Source: Bacteroidales bacterium (GTDB taxonomy: Bacteria > Bacteroidota > Bacteroidia > Bacteroidales > VadinHA17). Taken from it: 32,718 nucleotides of DNA. Position numbers and translations under genes: made by a program. Below are positions 1-9,445 of this stretch, piece by piece (positions within the stretch are counted from its first letter, which is position 1; every line of letters starts with the position of its first letter). The stretch is from the NCBI GenBank assembly GCA_017882305.1, contig JADGPU010000031.1, positions 1 to 32,718 on the forward strand, read 5' to 3'. A model generated the notes under the pieces. It was not told the DNA's origin, did not search any database, and saw nothing but the letters and a program-made list of their open reading frames with translations.

Positions 1-575
1 GCGGCTTCGATATAAATCTGAGTCGATAAAGCAACATTAGTGTCAATAGTACGTGCAAAGAATTTGCCTTTTGCGCCAATTACAAGCTCCCCTACTGAAA
101 ATGGTTCTTCAACTGTGCCAAAAGGGGAAGTTTTTGTTACCAGTCCTTTTGAGGAAGTGGGAGAGTACTGGCCTTTAGTAAGACCATATATCTCATTATT
201 AAATAATATGATATTAATATCAATATTGCGCCTTATGGCATGAATAAAGTGATTACCTCCGATTGCAAGTGCATCGCCATCACCGGTAATCTGCCACACT
301 GACAATTCAGGATTGGCAGTCTTTACGCCCGAGGCAATTGCAGCGGCACGTCCGTGAATTCCATGAAAACCATAAGTATCCATGTAATATGGAAACCTTG
401 ATGAACAACCTATTCCGGAAATAAACGCAAACTTCTCTTTAGGAATACCCAGTTCAGCCAATGCTCTTTGAACAGAACTCAAAACTGCATGGTCACCACA
501 ACCCGGGCACCATCTGACTTCCTGATCACTCTTAAAATCTTTCGCAGTATATTTATATTCTAATGTATCAGCCAT
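1..575 (-). CDS. korB: 2-oxoacid:ferredoxin oxidoreductase, beta subunit (partial)
   Basis: Beta subunit of a 2-oxoglutarate-type 2-oxoacid:ferredoxin oxidoreductase, which binds thiamine diphosphate and oxidatively decarboxylates a 2-oxoacid with reduction of ferredoxin. About 191 N-terminal residues are present; the C-terminal part lies beyond the left edge. Visible in the translation are the WCPGCG motif (Cys23, Cys26), a further Cys57 in [11 protein letters not shown], and the thiamine-diphosphate/Mg loop [12 protein letters not shown] followed by [11 protein letters not shown]. In this family these cysteines hold a 4Fe-4S cluster; the fourth would lie in the missing part. The ATG at 575-573 follows the korA stop codon by one base, and its ribosome site would be in the end of korA, so the two are probably translationally coupled. 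The 2-oxoglutarate specificity is inferred from the GLTKGQ region and the alpha subunit; another 2-oxoacid is possible. Confidence 0.93.
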   Translation of the reverse strand, partial: MADTLEYKYTAKDFKSDQEVRWCPGCGDHAVLSSVQRALAELGIPKEKFAFISGIGCSSRFPYYMDTYGFHGIHGRAAAIASGVKTANPELSVWQITGDGDALAIGGNHFIHAIRRNIDINIILFNNEIYGLTKGQYSPTSSKGLVTKTSPFGTVEEPFSVGELVIGAKGKFFARTIDTNVALSTQIYIEA

Positions 576-576
576 T

Positions 577-2421
577 TTATTTATCCTCCAGCATTTTGAT
601 GCATTTTTCTTTAATATCATTTACGGTAAACGGTACACCCTGAACTTTATTAATCTGTTCATAGGTGAATTCCTGGTGTTTAATACGCAGATAGTCAGCA
701 AATTGCCCCATGTTTAATTCGCAAACTACTATCTTTTTAAACTTACTGAAAACATCTTTAACATTCTTTGGCAGAGGATTAATATAATTGAAATTAACCA
801 GACTTACATGATGTCCTTCCTCCTGCAATTCCCGAACAGCAGTTATCAGGTATCCGAATGATCCGCCCCAGCCGACTACAAGTACATTCCCTGATTTAGC
901 ACCGTAAACCTCCAGGTCGGGAATATCATTTGCAACTCGCTCAACCTTCTCTGCCCTGAGCTTAACCATTTGTTCATGATTTTCGGGTGTATAAGAAACT
1001 GTTCCTTTGGTAGTCTTCTCAAGACCCCCGATCCGGTGCTCCAAACCAGGAGTACCCGGTATGGCCCACGATCTGGCAAGCCTGTCATGATCACGTTTAT
1101 ATGGTAAAAACGGGATCTCAGTTCTGTCAGCAAATGGAGGTTTGATTTTTGGAAGATCTTTCATTTCCGGAATTCTCCATGGTTCTGTACCATTTGCCAG
1201 ATAACCGTCGGAAAGAAGTAATACGGGAGTCATATGTTCCAGAGCGATTCTTGCTGCCTCATAAGCAAAATGGAAACAGTCAGATGGTGTACTTGAAGCA
1301 ATAACCACAACCGGACATTCGCCATTGCGTCCATAAAGAGCCTGCAAAAGGTCGGCCTGCTCAGTTTTTGTCGGAAGTCCGGTAGATGGGCCGCCTCTCT
1401 GAACATTCACAATTACAATCGGAAGTTCGGCCATTACTCCCAGTCCGATAGCTTCTGATTTAAGAGCCAGTCCGGGACCTGAAGTTGATGTAACAGCCAG
1501 ATTGCCTGCGAAACTTGCACCGAGTGAAGTACAGATTCCGGCTATCTCATCTTCAGCCTGGAAACTTTTAACACCCAGGTCTTTGCGGGCAGCAAGTTCT
1601 TCAAGGATTCCTGTTGCAGGGGTAATAGGATATGAACCAATAAACAGTTCCAGACCGGCTTTTTCGGCTGCTGCCATAAAACCCCAGGCTGTTGCTGAAT
1701 TTCCGTTAATATTACGATATGTACCTTTCGCGATCTGGGCAGGAAGAATTTTATAGGTAGGATTCAAAGCTTCAATAGTTTCAGCATAGTAGTAGCCTGC
1801 CCGTAATGCAACTTTATTCGCCTCAGCCACACCTGGTTTATTCCTGAATTTCTTTTCAAAATAATCTTCAGTATACTTGAGCTTGCGGTCAAATAACCAG
1901 TAAACCATTCCCAGGGCGAACATATTTTTTGTCCTCAGTACTGATTTTGGATCAAGACCAAAGTCTTTTAGGGCTTCTTTTACCATCGAGGAAATAGGAG
2001 CTGCTATAACATTGTAACTTTCAAGCTTTTCCTCAGCTATGGGGTCTTTTTTATAACCGGCTTTCTCGATGTTTTTTTCAGTGAAATTACCTTCATCATA
2101 AATTATGGTCCCGCCTGGTTTGATCCATTTGGCATTGGCTTTGATAGCTGCCGGATTCATTGCCACCAGCACATCAGAAAAATCACCAGGGGTATTTATT
2201 TTCGAATGTCCCAGATGAACCTGAAATCCTGAAACTCCTCCGACTGTTCCCTGTGGCGCACGTATCTCTGCGGGATAGTCAGGAAAAGTTGATAAATCGT
2301 TACCGAATAAAGCGGCAGTGTCGGAGAAGAGAGTCCCTGTCAGCTGCATCCCGTCACCTGAATCACCCGAGAAACGGATAACCACTTCTTCTCTTTCGAT
2401 AACCTCTGATTTCTTTCTCAT
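577..2421 (-). CDS. korA: 2-oxoacid:ferredoxin oxidoreductase, fused gamma-alpha subunit
   Basis: Partner of KorB in 2-oxoglutarate:ferredoxin oxidoreductase (reductive or oxidative TCA steps; cytoplasmic). The 614-residue protein is a natural fusion: a gamma domain at about residues 12-205 ([11 protein letters not shown] near 19-29) and an alpha domain from about 240, with the YPIT motif at 264-267, TSGPG at 313-317 and [11 protein letters not shown] at 341-351, then a transketolase-C-like domain near the C terminus. This length and order match the Bacteroidota KorA form. The ATG is preceded by a good AGAAGG ribosome site. A TAnnTTTG promoter core lies 63 bases upstream on the same strand. 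There is no sign of damage. Confidence 0.95.
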   Translation of the reverse strand: MRKKSEVIEREEVVIRFSGDSGDGMQLTGTLFSDTAALFGNDLSTFPDYPAEIRAPQGTVGGVSGFQVHLGHSKINTPGDFSDVLVAMNPAAIKANAKWIKPGGTIIYDEGNFTEKNIEKAGYKKDPIAEEKLESYNVIAAPISSMVKEALKDFGLDPKSVLRTKNMFALGMVYWLFDRKLKYTEDYFEKKFRNKPGVAEANKVALRAGYYYAETIEALNPTYKILPAQIAKGTYRNINGNSATAWGFMAAAEKAGLELFIGSYPITPATGILEELAARKDLGVKSFQAEDEIAGICTSLGASFAGNLAVTSTSGPGLALKSEAIGLGVMAELPIVIVNVQRGGPSTGLPTKTEQADLLQALYGRNGECPVVVIASSTPSDCFHFAYEAARIALEHMTPVLLLSDGYLANGTEPWRIPEMKDLPKIKPPFADRTEIPFLPYKRDHDRLARSWAIPGTPGLEHRIGGLEKTTKGTVSYTPENHEQMVKLRAEKVERVANDIPDLEVYGAKSGNVLVVGWGGSFGYLITAVRELQEEGHHVSLVNFNYINPLPKNVKDVFSKFKKIVVCELNMGQFADYLRIKHQEFTYEQINKVQGVPFTVNDIKEKCIKMLEDK

Positions 2422-2483
2422 GATACCTTCTATTTTATTTCAGCATAGTATAAAAAATAAGATAACTAACTGCTTCTAATGCA

Positions 2484-2518
2484 CAAAATTAACTTTAAAA
2501 CATTGAAAATCGTACAAA
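2484..2518 (-). promoter_or_regulatory. Candidate promoter for korAB
   Basis: On the minus strand TAATTTTG (2491-2484) matches the Bacteroidota -7 consensus TAnnTTTG. A TTTG at 2518-2515 could act as the -33 box, but the 23-base spacer is longer than the usual 19 or so. The core lies 63 bases upstream of the korA ATG. Prediction by motif only. Confidence 0.4.
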
Positions 2519-2550
2519 AAAAGATTTTTGAGTATGATATTGATCATGTT

Positions 2551-2593
2551 TTTGCCCCCCTTCAGGTGGCTTGGGGGGCAAACCCCAGGTGGC
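2551..2593. repeat. C-rich inverted repeat between murI and korA
   Basis: TTTGCCCCCC at 2551-2560 is perfectly complementary to GGGGGGCAAA at 2573-2582 (10-bp stem, 12-base loop). The heptamer AGGTGGC occurs twice, inside the loop (2564-2570) and just after the stem (2587-2593). The hairpin lies just past the murI stop codon and could end its transcript, but no U-rich tail follows it on the minus strand. It belongs with the other C-rich elements at 3428, 21262 and 28887. Confidence 0.6.
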
Positions 2594-2597
2594 ATAC

Positions 2598-3398
2598 CTA
2601 GCTCCAGATATCTGCTTTCTTCAGATTTATTTCTCCCTCGAAGAACATTTTTGCAATCTTCTCAAAGTAATCAGTATAGTCTGAAATAAAAAACTGGTCT
2701 TTTACATTTCCGGAATCATTTAAAAGGTTGTTTTTATCAAGTACCTCTCTGAGGATCATAGAAACAATTCTGGCTGAATCAACAACTTCTACATTAAAAT
2801 TAAATATTTTACTTATCTGGTTTTTAATTATCGGATAATGTGTACAGCCAAGTATTAATGCCTGTATTTCGGCAAGAGATTCACTTGACAGATAAGAGCG
2901 AATTATTGCATTACTGATATCGTCGAATATAAATCCCTCTTCAATCATCGGTACCAGCAAGGGAGTTGCCATTGAGATAACAGTGGTTGAAGGCGATTTT
3001 TCCATTATTTTCTTCTCATAAGTTCCTGAACTGATTGTCCTCTTTGTACCGATAACTCCGATTTTATTAAAACTCCTGGTACTCAGATAGTCAACAACCG
3101 GATCTATAACATCAATAAGTATAGTTTTGTTTTCAAATTCTTTCTTAAGTGAATCGAATGCCGAAGCAGATGCTGAGTTACAGGCAATAAGAACAACTTT
3201 TGAATTATGTTCCAGCAGGAATTCAGTAATCCGCTGAGAATAATATCTGATAGATTCTGCCGATTTATCGCCATACGGCAGGTGGGCTGTATCTCCGAAA
3301 TAGATGAGGCTTTCGCCAGGCAAAATCTGCTTTATTGCATGAGCCACAGTTAGTCCTCCGACACCTGAATCAAAAATTCCAATTGGTTGTTCTTTCAT
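2598..3398 (-). CDS. murI: Glutamate racemase
   Basis: Interconverts L- and D-glutamate and so supplies D-Glu for peptidoglycan (cytoplasmic, cofactor independent). The 266-residue length is standard. Conserved motifs are FDSGVGG (Asp10), YFGDTAHLPYG, IACNSAS with catalytic Cys73, and LGCTHYP with the second catalytic Cys185 and His187. The ATG is immediately preceded by AGAAGG. In Bacteroidota this gene usually follows the ompH pair, as it does here, but a terminator (3511-3536) and a hairpin (3428-3456) lie between, so murI is either read through or has its own promoter, which I could not identify. Confidence 0.96.
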   Translation of the reverse strand: MKEQPIGIFDSGVGGLTVAHAIKQILPGESLIYFGDTAHLPYGDKSAESIRYYSQRITEFLLEHNSKVVLIACNSASASAFDSLKKEFENKTILIDVIDPVVDYLSTRSFNKIGVIGTKRTISSGTYEKKIMEKSPSTTVISMATPLLVPMIEEGFIFDDISNAIIRSYLSSESLAEIQALILGCTHYPIIKNQISKIFNFNVEVVDSARIVSMILREVLDKNNLLNDSGNVKDQFFISDYTDYFEKIAKMFFEGEINLKKADIWS

Positions 3399-3427
3399 CC
3401 TTCTGCTTTTTTTAACCCTTCCCCTAT

Positions 3428-3456
3428 CCCCTTCCCTTAAAAAATAAGGGAAGGGG
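3428..3456. repeat. Perfect 12-bp C-rich hairpin upstream of murI
   Basis: CCCCTTCCCTTA (3428-3439) pairs perfectly with TAAGGGAAGGGG (3445-3456) around an all-A 5-base loop. A further CCCTTCCCC lies just left of it at about 3417-3424. It falls in the 5' leader of murI. It resembles the C-rich inverted repeats at 21262-21340 and 28887-28960, so it is more likely a dispersed element than a murI-specific regulator. Confidence 0.65.
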
Positions 3457-3510
3457 TATATTTCTGATTCACAACTTTTTCTGGGATGGGTTCATAAACA
3501 ATAGCTAAGA

Positions 3511-3536
3511 GAAAAGGCTGCCCTTCTGAGCAGCCT
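3511..3536 (-). terminator. Rho-independent-type terminator after the ompH operon
   Basis: On the minus strand AGGCTGC (3536-3530), an 8-base loop and GCAGCCT (3521-3515) form a 7-bp GC-rich stem, followed by TTTCTC. It starts about 20 bases past the stop codon of the last ompH gene, which is the right place to end the envelope operon. Confidence 0.75.
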
Positions 3537-3557
3537 CATTAATATAAGATTTTTGAA

Positions 3558-4079
3558 TTATTTTAACCCAAGCTTTGTTTTAACAAGAGATAAAACATTA
3601 ATACTTTTTGCTTCATCAAAATATAGCAGAGCACCTTTAGCAACATCGAATACATAAAGAAATCCATTCTCTTTACCGACATCTTTTATTGCTTTGTCAA
3701 CTTTTGCATAGATGGGCTGGAAAACTTCGGTCTGTTTATTCTGAAGTTGTGACTGAGCATTTGTCTGAAAGTCCTGAATTCTTTTCTGCATATCCATAAG
3801 TTCCTGTTCTTTTGTCTGTTTCACTATATCACTAAGGTTTTTACTCTCTTTCTGATATGCATCGCTTTTAGTATTCAATTCAACTTGCATCAATTCAAGG
3901 GCATTGACGAGTTCTTTGCGGAATTTCTCGAGCTTAACGGTGGCTGAATCGTATTCCGGCATTGATTGAATGAGTTCATCACTATTTATATGCCCAAACT
4001 TAAAGCTCTGAGCCATTGCACTCTGTCCTGCCAAAGCAACGATAATCATCAACGCTGCTATACTTATAAATCTTCTCAT
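3558..4079 (-). CDS. OmpH/Skp-family periplasmic chaperone (second copy)
   Basis: Small exported coiled-coil protein of the OmpH/Skp family, which holds unfolded outer-membrane proteins in the periplasm on their way to BamA. The 173 residues begin with a signal peptide (about 1-24, ending AMAQ), followed by a long charged helical region rich in K, E and Q (about 45-130) and a short C-terminal beta segment. Last gene of the envelope operon, 41 bases after the other ompH-like gene, with a terminator behind it. It is clearly related to that neighbour in layout (xFxDSExI-type start of the mature protein, 'VFD' near the C-terminal strand) but diverged, so the pair may form hetero-oligomers or serve different clients; that is inference. 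Confidence 0.9.
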   Translation of the reverse strand: MRRFISIAALMIIVALAGQSAMAQSFKFGHINSDELIQSMPEYDSATVKLEKFRKELVNALELMQVELNTKSDAYQKESKNLSDIVKQTKEQELMDMQKRIQDFQTNAQSQLQNKQTEVFQPIYAKVDKAIKDVGKENGFLYVFDVAKGALLYFDEAKSINVLSLVKTKLGLK

Positions 4080-4120
4080 TTTAAATAATTTTATTAAACA
4101 ATTTATGCAAAAGTAATTAA

Positions 4121-4636
4121 TTAATTTTTATAACCTAATTTTTCAAGAACCTGATCGCTGATGTCAAATTTTGGGTTGGCAAACAATATATTACCACCTG
4201 CTGCTGTATCAAAAATGACAGCATAACTTCCATCAACTGCAATCTCTTTTATAGCTTTTATAATTTCATCCTGGATTGGCTTAACCAACTCTTCCCTCTT
4301 CTTAAAAAGATCGCCTTCCACACCAAAATATTTGTTTTGAAGGTCCTTCATCTCTTTTTCCTTAGCAACTATTGCTTCTTCCCTTTTGGTCTTCATATCC
4401 TGGGAAAGAAGAACAGACTCATTCTGATATGACTTATACATCTGTTCAACAATAGCATATCCGTCGGTAACCTCTTTTTCCCATTGTTTGGAAAGTTTGT
4501 CGAGTTGCTCCTGAGCAGTGGTGAATGCAGGAATGTTTTTCCTAATATATTCAGAATCAACAAAAGCATATTTCTGAGCTATAGCCAAAGCCGAAGTCAG
4601 AATAAATAATCCTAATAATACACATATTTTTTTCAT
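4121..4636 (-). CDS. OmpH/Skp-family periplasmic chaperone (first copy)
   Basis: Skp-like periplasmic chaperone directly downstream of bamA (23 bases). With the ATG at 4636-4634 the protein has 171 residues; an in-frame TTG three codons earlier is a less likely start. A signal peptide covers about residues 1-20 (MKKICVLLGLF... ending AIAQ). The mature protein starts with YAFVDSEYIRKNIP, typical of the family, has a coiled-coil middle section, and ends with the strand region YAVIFDTAAGG. The bamA-ompH-ompH order is a conserved Bacteroidota arrangement that places chaperone and insertase in one transcript. Confidence 0.9.
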   Translation of the reverse strand: MKKICVLLGLFILTSALAIAQKYAFVDSEYIRKNIPAFTTAQEQLDKLSKQWEKEVTDGYAIVEQMYKSYQNESVLLSQDMKTKREEAIVAKEKEMKDLQNKYFGVEGDLFKKREELVKPIQDEIIKAIKEIAVDGSYAVIFDTAAGGNILFANPKFDISDQVLEKLGYKN

Positions 4637-4659
4637 AACTGTCAATATTTATTACTTTA

Positions 4660-7200
4660 TTAAAACTCTTGGCCTATCGTAAACTGGAATTGAGAGTGAT
4701 TAGCATTTGGGAAATGAGTAGGGTCAGGAACAGGGTCGAAACCATAGCCCCAGTCGACACCCAGTAATCCAAACATAGGAAGATTGGCTCTTACTCCGAT
4801 ACCAGCAGCCCGGTTCATCTTGAATGGATTATATTCCTTCAGCTGATACCAGGCTTTTCCTGCTTCAAGAAATGTGAGAAGGTAAATAGTTGCCTGAGGA
4901 TTAAGAGATACGGGGTAGCGCAGTTCCATTGTGATTTTTGAATAAACATTTCCTACTGGCACAGGTAGACCAGCTTTATCAATGATGAGGGGAGTCAACG
5001 ATCCTACCCCGCTGCTACCTGAAGAATAGCCTCTTAGTTTTATCATTTCGCGGCCATAAAAGCTATAGCCCGTCATACCGTCACCTCCAACCGAAAAATT
5101 CTCAAATGGGGATGGCCCAATATCCTTATTATAGAACCCGAGGTACCCAAAAGCAAACCTGGTGTTAAGAACCAGTCTATCATTCTTGGTCAATGGATAA
5201 TAGTAATCTGCTTTAAAGGTCCATTTATGAAATTCAATCCACTTGTATTTTACCTGATCTGAAACATTTTTCATACTCTGTCCGCTTATAAGCGAATAGG
5301 GTGGAGTTGCCTGTAATGAAAGGGTAAAAGATGACCCGCTTTCAGGATATATCAGGTTAGGACCCGTTGAAAACCTCGTTAGTTTTGTTGTAAAGCTAAA
5401 AAGATTGGAGTTTCCGTTATCAAAAAGGAATGAGTAAACAGTATAGTTATTCAGGCTATACCTCTGATAGTTTAATTCACCATAGAGTGAGAAGTAGTCA
5501 TCGGGCCACGAGAGTCTTTTCCCCAAACCAATTGACACGCCATCGATTATCATGGACTGGCGTCCGTCCTCCCCTACCTTCTTTCCATTTGTCATTATTG
5601 ATCGGAACAGTGAAACGGAGAATGTATTAGGGTTCTTACCTCCAAGCCAGGGTTCAACAAATGATATATTATACGATGAATAGATACGTCCATTAGACTG
5701 AGCCCTGATACTAACTGACTGGCCATCTCCGGAAGGATAAGGGTGCCACTCCTTCGGGTTGAAGAAATTACGCATGGCGAAGTTATTAAATCGCACACCA
5801 ACTGTACCGACAAGCATACCGGCACCCCATCCGCCGGAGACCTCGAACTGGTCATTTGCTTTTTCTTCAAGTTTGTAAAGTAGATCCACTGTTCCGTTCG
5901 TAATATCAGGAAGTGGATCCGGTTTTATCTTTTCCGGGTCAAAGTGACCGAGTACTCCTAACTGACGGATAGACCTGATAATCTTAGTTTTGCTGAAAAG
6001 GTCTCCAGGTAATGTATAGAGTTCACGGCGGGCAATATGTTCGTTGGTCCTGGTATTACCTGTAATGAGGACATTATTGAGATAGGCCTGGTCTCCTTCG
6101 TAAATTCTGACTTCAAGGTCGATAGAGTCATGATCAATTTTTGATTCAACTGGTGTGAGCCTTGAAAACAGGTAGCCATTATCCTGATATAAATTACTTA
6201 CAGCATCCAGGGCACCTGAAGATCCGTTTAGTCTGTCATCAATAAGTGACTGGTTGTAAATTGATCCCTTTTCAACATTAAATTGTTTACTAAGATCCTC
6301 CTTCCTATAAACACTATTACCTACCCAAATCACATTTCTCAGAAAGTATTGTTTCCCTTCATCAATTTTTATTTTTAAGCCTACCCGTTTTTCTGAGACT
6401 GTATAAAGGGAATCTGATAGGATAGTAAAGTCCTTAAATCCGTTATCATTATAAAAAGTAGTAAGTTTCTGTTTATCTTCTATGAACTTTTCGTTGATAA
6501 ATTTTGAAGCCCTGAAAAAATTAAGATTCTTTACTTTTGTCGATTTTAATTTTCTCCGGAGCTTTGAGGATTCGAAGTACTCATTTCCGACAAAAGTGAT
6601 TTTGGCAATCTTTACTTTTTCTTTTTTGTCGACATTGACATTCAGAATGACATTATTTGGCTGGTCAGGATCATCTTTCTGGACAAAAGTCACCTGTGTG
6701 TTCAGGAAACCTTTTTCTATGAAATGGTCCTTAATTATTTTCTGGGCTGTATTAAGCAAGTAAGGGGTTACCTGAGAACCTATAGGAAGATTTATCTTCT
6801 TGTTGAGATCAGTTGTCTCTGAAGTTTTCAGGCCATTAAGCTTTATGGATGATATTCTCGGTCTTTCCTGTAAGTTGATATCAAGGTAAACTGTATCTGA
6901 AAGGACCTTTGATATAGAGATTCTGACATCGGAAAACAGCCCTTGTTGCCACAATTTCTGCTCAGCAGTCGTTACAGCATCACCCGGAATAGCAACTGCC
7001 TGGCCTATTCTCAGTCCGGAAATTCCGATAAGTGCGTTTGTGTCAAGAAATCTGATCCCTGTTACTGTAACACCACCTATGATGTAGTCCTCAACCGTCA
7101 TGAAATCAATGATTTTCTGCTTTTCCTGAGCATTTAATGAAAGGCTCAAAAGAGCCATAAATATTGCAACAAAAGTCCTTCTAATTTTTTTGATCACCAT
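4660..7200 (-). CDS. bamA: Outer-membrane protein assembly factor BamA
   Basis: Omp85-family insertase that folds beta-barrel proteins into the outer membrane. The start chosen is the ATG at 7200-7198 (846 residues), because it gives a clean signal peptide (MVIKKIRRTF... to about residue 25, ending LNAQ) and begins 8 bases after the uppS stop; the longer frame would overlap uppS. After the signal peptide come repeated POTRA modules over roughly the first half, then a C-terminal 16-strand barrel. The Omp85 signature LRGY appears in KLRGYSSG, and the protein ends in an aromatic (QFTIGQEF), the usual barrel C-terminal signal. It lies between uppS and the two ompH chaperones. Confidence 0.95.
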   Translation of the reverse strand: MVIKKIRRTFVAIFMALLSLSLNAQEKQKIIDFMTVEDYIIGGVTVTGIRFLDTNALIGISGLRIGQAVAIPGDAVTTAEQKLWQQGLFSDVRISISKVLSDTVYLDINLQERPRISSIKLNGLKTSETTDLNKKINLPIGSQVTPYLLNTAQKIIKDHFIEKGFLNTQVTFVQKDDPDQPNNVILNVNVDKKEKVKIAKITFVGNEYFESSKLRRKLKSTKVKNLNFFRASKFINEKFIEDKQKLTTFYNDNGFKDFTILSDSLYTVSEKRVGLKIKIDEGKQYFLRNVIWVGNSVYRKEDLSKQFNVEKGSIYNQSLIDDRLNGSSGALDAVSNLYQDNGYLFSRLTPVESKIDHDSIDLEVRIYEGDQAYLNNVLITGNTRTNEHIARRELYTLPGDLFSKTKIIRSIRQLGVLGHFDPEKIKPDPLPDITNGTVDLLYKLEEKANDQFEVSGGWGAGMLVGTVGVRFNNFAMRNFFNPKEWHPYPSGDGQSVSIRAQSNGRIYSSYNISFVEPWLGGKNPNTFSVSLFRSIMTNGKKVGEDGRQSMIIDGVSIGLGKRLSWPDDYFSLYGELNYQRYSLNNYTVYSFLFDNGNSNLFSFTTKLTRFSTGPNLIYPESGSSFTLSLQATPPYSLISGQSMKNVSDQVKYKWIEFHKWTFKADYYYPLTKNDRLVLNTRFAFGYLGFYNKDIGPSPFENFSVGGDGMTGYSFYGREMIKLRGYSSGSSGVGSLTPLIIDKAGLPVPVGNVYSKITMELRYPVSLNPQATIYLLTFLEAGKAWYQLKEYNPFKMNRAAGIGVRANLPMFGLLGVDWGYGFDPVPDPTHFPNANHSQFQFTIGQEF

Positions 7201-7207
7201 TATCTTA

Positions 7208-7954
7208 TCATTTTTCCGAAACTTGTTCACTCGTTTTTCCAAATCTTCGTTCTCTCTTCTGGAAGTCAATTATAGCATTATAAAAATCGTCCTTACCAAA
7301 ATCAGGCCAAAGTGTTTCAGTAAAGTATAATTCAGTATAAGCGACCTGCCATAAAAGGAAATTGCTTATTCGTAACTCACCACTGGTTCTGATCATTAGT
7401 TCCGGATCAGGGATACCATTGGTGTTAAGGTATTTTTCAAAATCCTCTTCAGTAATTGATGCTGGATTAAGAATTCCATTTTTCACAGCAGTTGATATTT
7501 TTCTTGCTGCCACTGTAATCTCCCAGCGCGAACTGTAACTCAGTGCAATGATCAGGTTAAGTCCGGTACTTACAGAAGTCAGTTTTATTGTTTCAAAGAG
7601 CCTTTCCCTTACATCGTCGGCAAGCCGGTCCATATCACCTATTGCTTTTAGCCGGATATTGTTTTTTAATAATGTTTCTGTCTCATTACTAAGCGACTGG
7701 ATCATTATTCCCATTAATGCAGATACCTCTTCATCAGGTCTTCCCCAATTTTCGTTTGAAAAAGCATAAAGGGTAAGAAATCCGATTCCAAGCTCTGCGG
7801 CGGTCTCTATCACCTCTCTGACTGCATTGACACCCTGCTGATGCCCAAATATTCTATCAAGGCCCCGTTGCCGTGCCCATCTCCCGTTTCCATCCATAAT
7901 AATTGCCACATGTAAAGGCAATTTATTAATATCTATCTGTTTCTTTAACTGCAT
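7208..7954 (-). CDS. uppS: Isoprenyl transferase (undecaprenyl diphosphate synthase)
   Basis: Cis-prenyltransferase that condenses isopentenyl diphosphate units onto farnesyl diphosphate to make the undecaprenyl carrier for peptidoglycan and other surface glycans. The 248 residues are the usual length. Seen: IIMDGNGRWARQRG with the catalytic Asp21, FSNENWGRP, and RTSGELRISNFLLWQ near the C terminus, all diagnostic. The ATG is 3 bases after the stop of the upstream barrel gene, and its own stop is 7 bases before the bamA start, indicating tight operon coupling of lipid-carrier supply with outer-membrane assembly genes. Confidence 0.96.
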   Translation of the reverse strand: MQLKKQIDINKLPLHVAIIMDGNGRWARQRGLDRIFGHQQGVNAVREVIETAAELGIGFLTLYAFSNENWGRPDEEVSALMGIMIQSLSNETETLLKNNIRLKAIGDMDRLADDVRERLFETIKLTSVSTGLNLIIALSYSSRWEITVAARKISTAVKNGILNPASITEEDFEKYLNTNGIPDPELMIRTSGELRISNFLLWQVAYTELYFTETLWPDFGKDDFYNAIIDFQKRERRFGKTSEQVSEK

Positions 7955-7957
7955 AAC

Positions 7958-8635
7958 CTAGCGTTTCCTTTTAGAATCCACTTCGCCGTAAGCAGGACAA
8001 CCAGCCAATTTATTATAGATTTTCCATGTGACTGCTATTCCTGTGAAAGTGTACCAGTCATTGTTATGGATCCATGAATAATCTGACGGGGCAACCAAAT
8101 CTTTTACGCCGTCAAAGTTATCATAAAAAGTTTTACGAAAACCATATTCGGCTTCCAATCCGACATTTTTAAATACATTAACTTTAAAACCAAATGAGAA
8201 TGGAATAACAGGTACATATGAAAAAGATACTGTATTGACAAAGGCAATTCCCCCACCTGCAGCAAAATAGGGAGTAAAATCCCATCGCTTCCCTTCAGTT
8301 GAATAAGGCAAGAAATTGAACTCAAACTGGAGAGCCCATTCACCTATTATACCAGAGAATGATGCTGCTCTGGCTTTTTGAAAACTATTGCTAAAATCGA
8401 GATCGTTTGCCCGTAAACCACCGATGAACAGATTGGTTCTTAAAGCCTGCCGAGGATTAAAGTTATATCTGTAAAAAATTCCCCCGGCCGGAAGGGGTGA
8501 ATATAAAAGCCTGTTTGGATTTATGTCGCCAAGGTACGATGAGACCCCTGCAAATACTCCATAATCGGAATTACGCTGACCGGATAAGGAGAGTGACAGA
8601 ATTAAAAATAATAATAACCAGTGTATTCTTTTCAT
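7958..8635 (-). CDS. DUF6089-like outer-membrane beta-barrel protein
   Basis: Small predicted outer-membrane barrel of 225 residues. A signal peptide (about 1-19, LSLSLSGQ) is followed by alternating hydrophobic and polar strands. The start of the mature protein, YGVFAGVSSYLGDINPN, is characteristic of the DUF6089 family, which in Bacteroidota lies in this uppS-bamA operon. The motif TFYDNFDGV near the C terminus resembles SFSDNLDGY in the adjacent barrel, so the two are probably distant paralogues. The short C-terminal tail is basic (VDSKRKR). Function is unknown; the context suggests a role in outer-membrane or envelope assembly. Confidence 0.8.
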   Translation of the reverse strand: MKRIHWLLLFLILSLSLSGQRNSDYGVFAGVSSYLGDINPNRLLYSPLPAGGIFYRYNFNPRQALRTNLFIGGLRANDLDFSNSFQKARAASFSGIIGEWALQFEFNFLPYSTEGKRWDFTPYFAAGGGIAFVNTVSFSYVPVIPFSFGFKVNVFKNVGLEAEYGFRKTFYDNFDGVKDLVAPSDYSWIHNNDWYTFTGIAVTWKIYNKLAGCPAYGEVDSKRKR

Positions 8636-8656
8636 TAAAACTGATCCAGCTCTTTA

Positions 8657-9403
8657 TCATCTGAAGGAGGGCCATCCCTTTGCTCCGGTCTTCAGCTTGT
8701 AAATAATTGTAAAATTGAAAAAATAATAAACGTCATTTGAGCTGGAATATTGTGAAGTATAACCATCAAGATTGTCGGAAAATGAATATCTGCCTGTTAG
8801 TTCAACTCCAAAATTAAAATTGGGGGTGTAGATTAGTGTGCTCCCGAGGCCAACCGGGATAACAGCGGTAAATCCTCCATGATTAATTCCAAAATTCTCA
8901 AGTTTACTATTTCCTTTGATCGAATAACTTAGTCCACCAATGCCGGTAAATGCATAAAAATCCAGGGACCTTATCAATCCGATTAAACCAGTCTTTTGGC
9001 CTTTGATAAACAGCCAGCTGTTTTCAGCTTTATTTTTAATAAAATAGTATTCGCAGATAAGTGCAGGTTCAAAGATCTGCATGGAGGCTTCATATCCTCT
9101 GTTTTCGTTTGATCCTCTTATGTCTGTTGCATGCAGTAATCCTGATGCAAGGCTCAGTCTGATATTGAAAGTCTGTGTAATCCTGTATTTTAAATTAACA
9201 TTTAAGTCGAATCTAGTCTGTCTCAATGTTATATCCCTTATGCCAAGAATGTTTTTAGTATTTGAATACCCTCCTACATCGCCAAAGAAAAATGATGGTC
9301 CCAGACCTACAACTGCCTCATATCTCTTCATTTTCCAAATCTGAGCATCAGCAAATGAAACAATGAAACAAAGTAGTAATATAGTTAGAAAGGACCGTTT
9401 CAT
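8657..9403 (-). CDS. Outer-membrane beta-barrel protein (DUF6089-like)
   Basis: Predicted exported barrel of 248 residues, using the ATG at 9403-9401; an upstream in-frame TTG would add nine residues before a clear signal peptide (MKRSFLTILLLC... ending ADAQ), so I reject it. The mature protein begins YEAVVGLGPSFFFGDVGG, comparable to the GVFAGVSSYLGDIN of the next gene, and carries SFSDNLDGY near the C terminus. Together they look like a tandem, diverged duplication. It lies 21 bases before the second barrel and downstream of nadK in the same operon. No enzymatic motif is visible; function unknown. Confidence 0.78.
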   Translation of the reverse strand: MKRSFLTILLLCFIVSFADAQIWKMKRYEAVVGLGPSFFFGDVGGYSNTKNILGIRDITLRQTRFDLNVNLKYRITQTFNIRLSLASGLLHATDIRGSNENRGYEASMQIFEPALICEYYFIKNKAENSWLFIKGQKTGLIGLIRSLDFYAFTGIGGLSYSIKGNSKLENFGINHGGFTAVIPVGLGSTLIYTPNFNFGVELTGRYSFSDNLDGYTSQYSSSNDVYYFFNFTIIYKLKTGAKGWPSFR

Positions 9404-9445
9404 AGGAATTTCAGTTTTATTACAAAGCAAATATACAAATTTATC

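Noticed and set aside
2551..2582. Hairpin as a standard terminator of murI
   Set aside because: The stem is followed by A-rich and not U-rich sequence on the murI strand, so I list it as a repeat.
7201..7269. Longer bamA start overlapping uppS
   Set aside because: It would place 23 charged residues before a clear signal peptide; the ATG at 7200 fits better.
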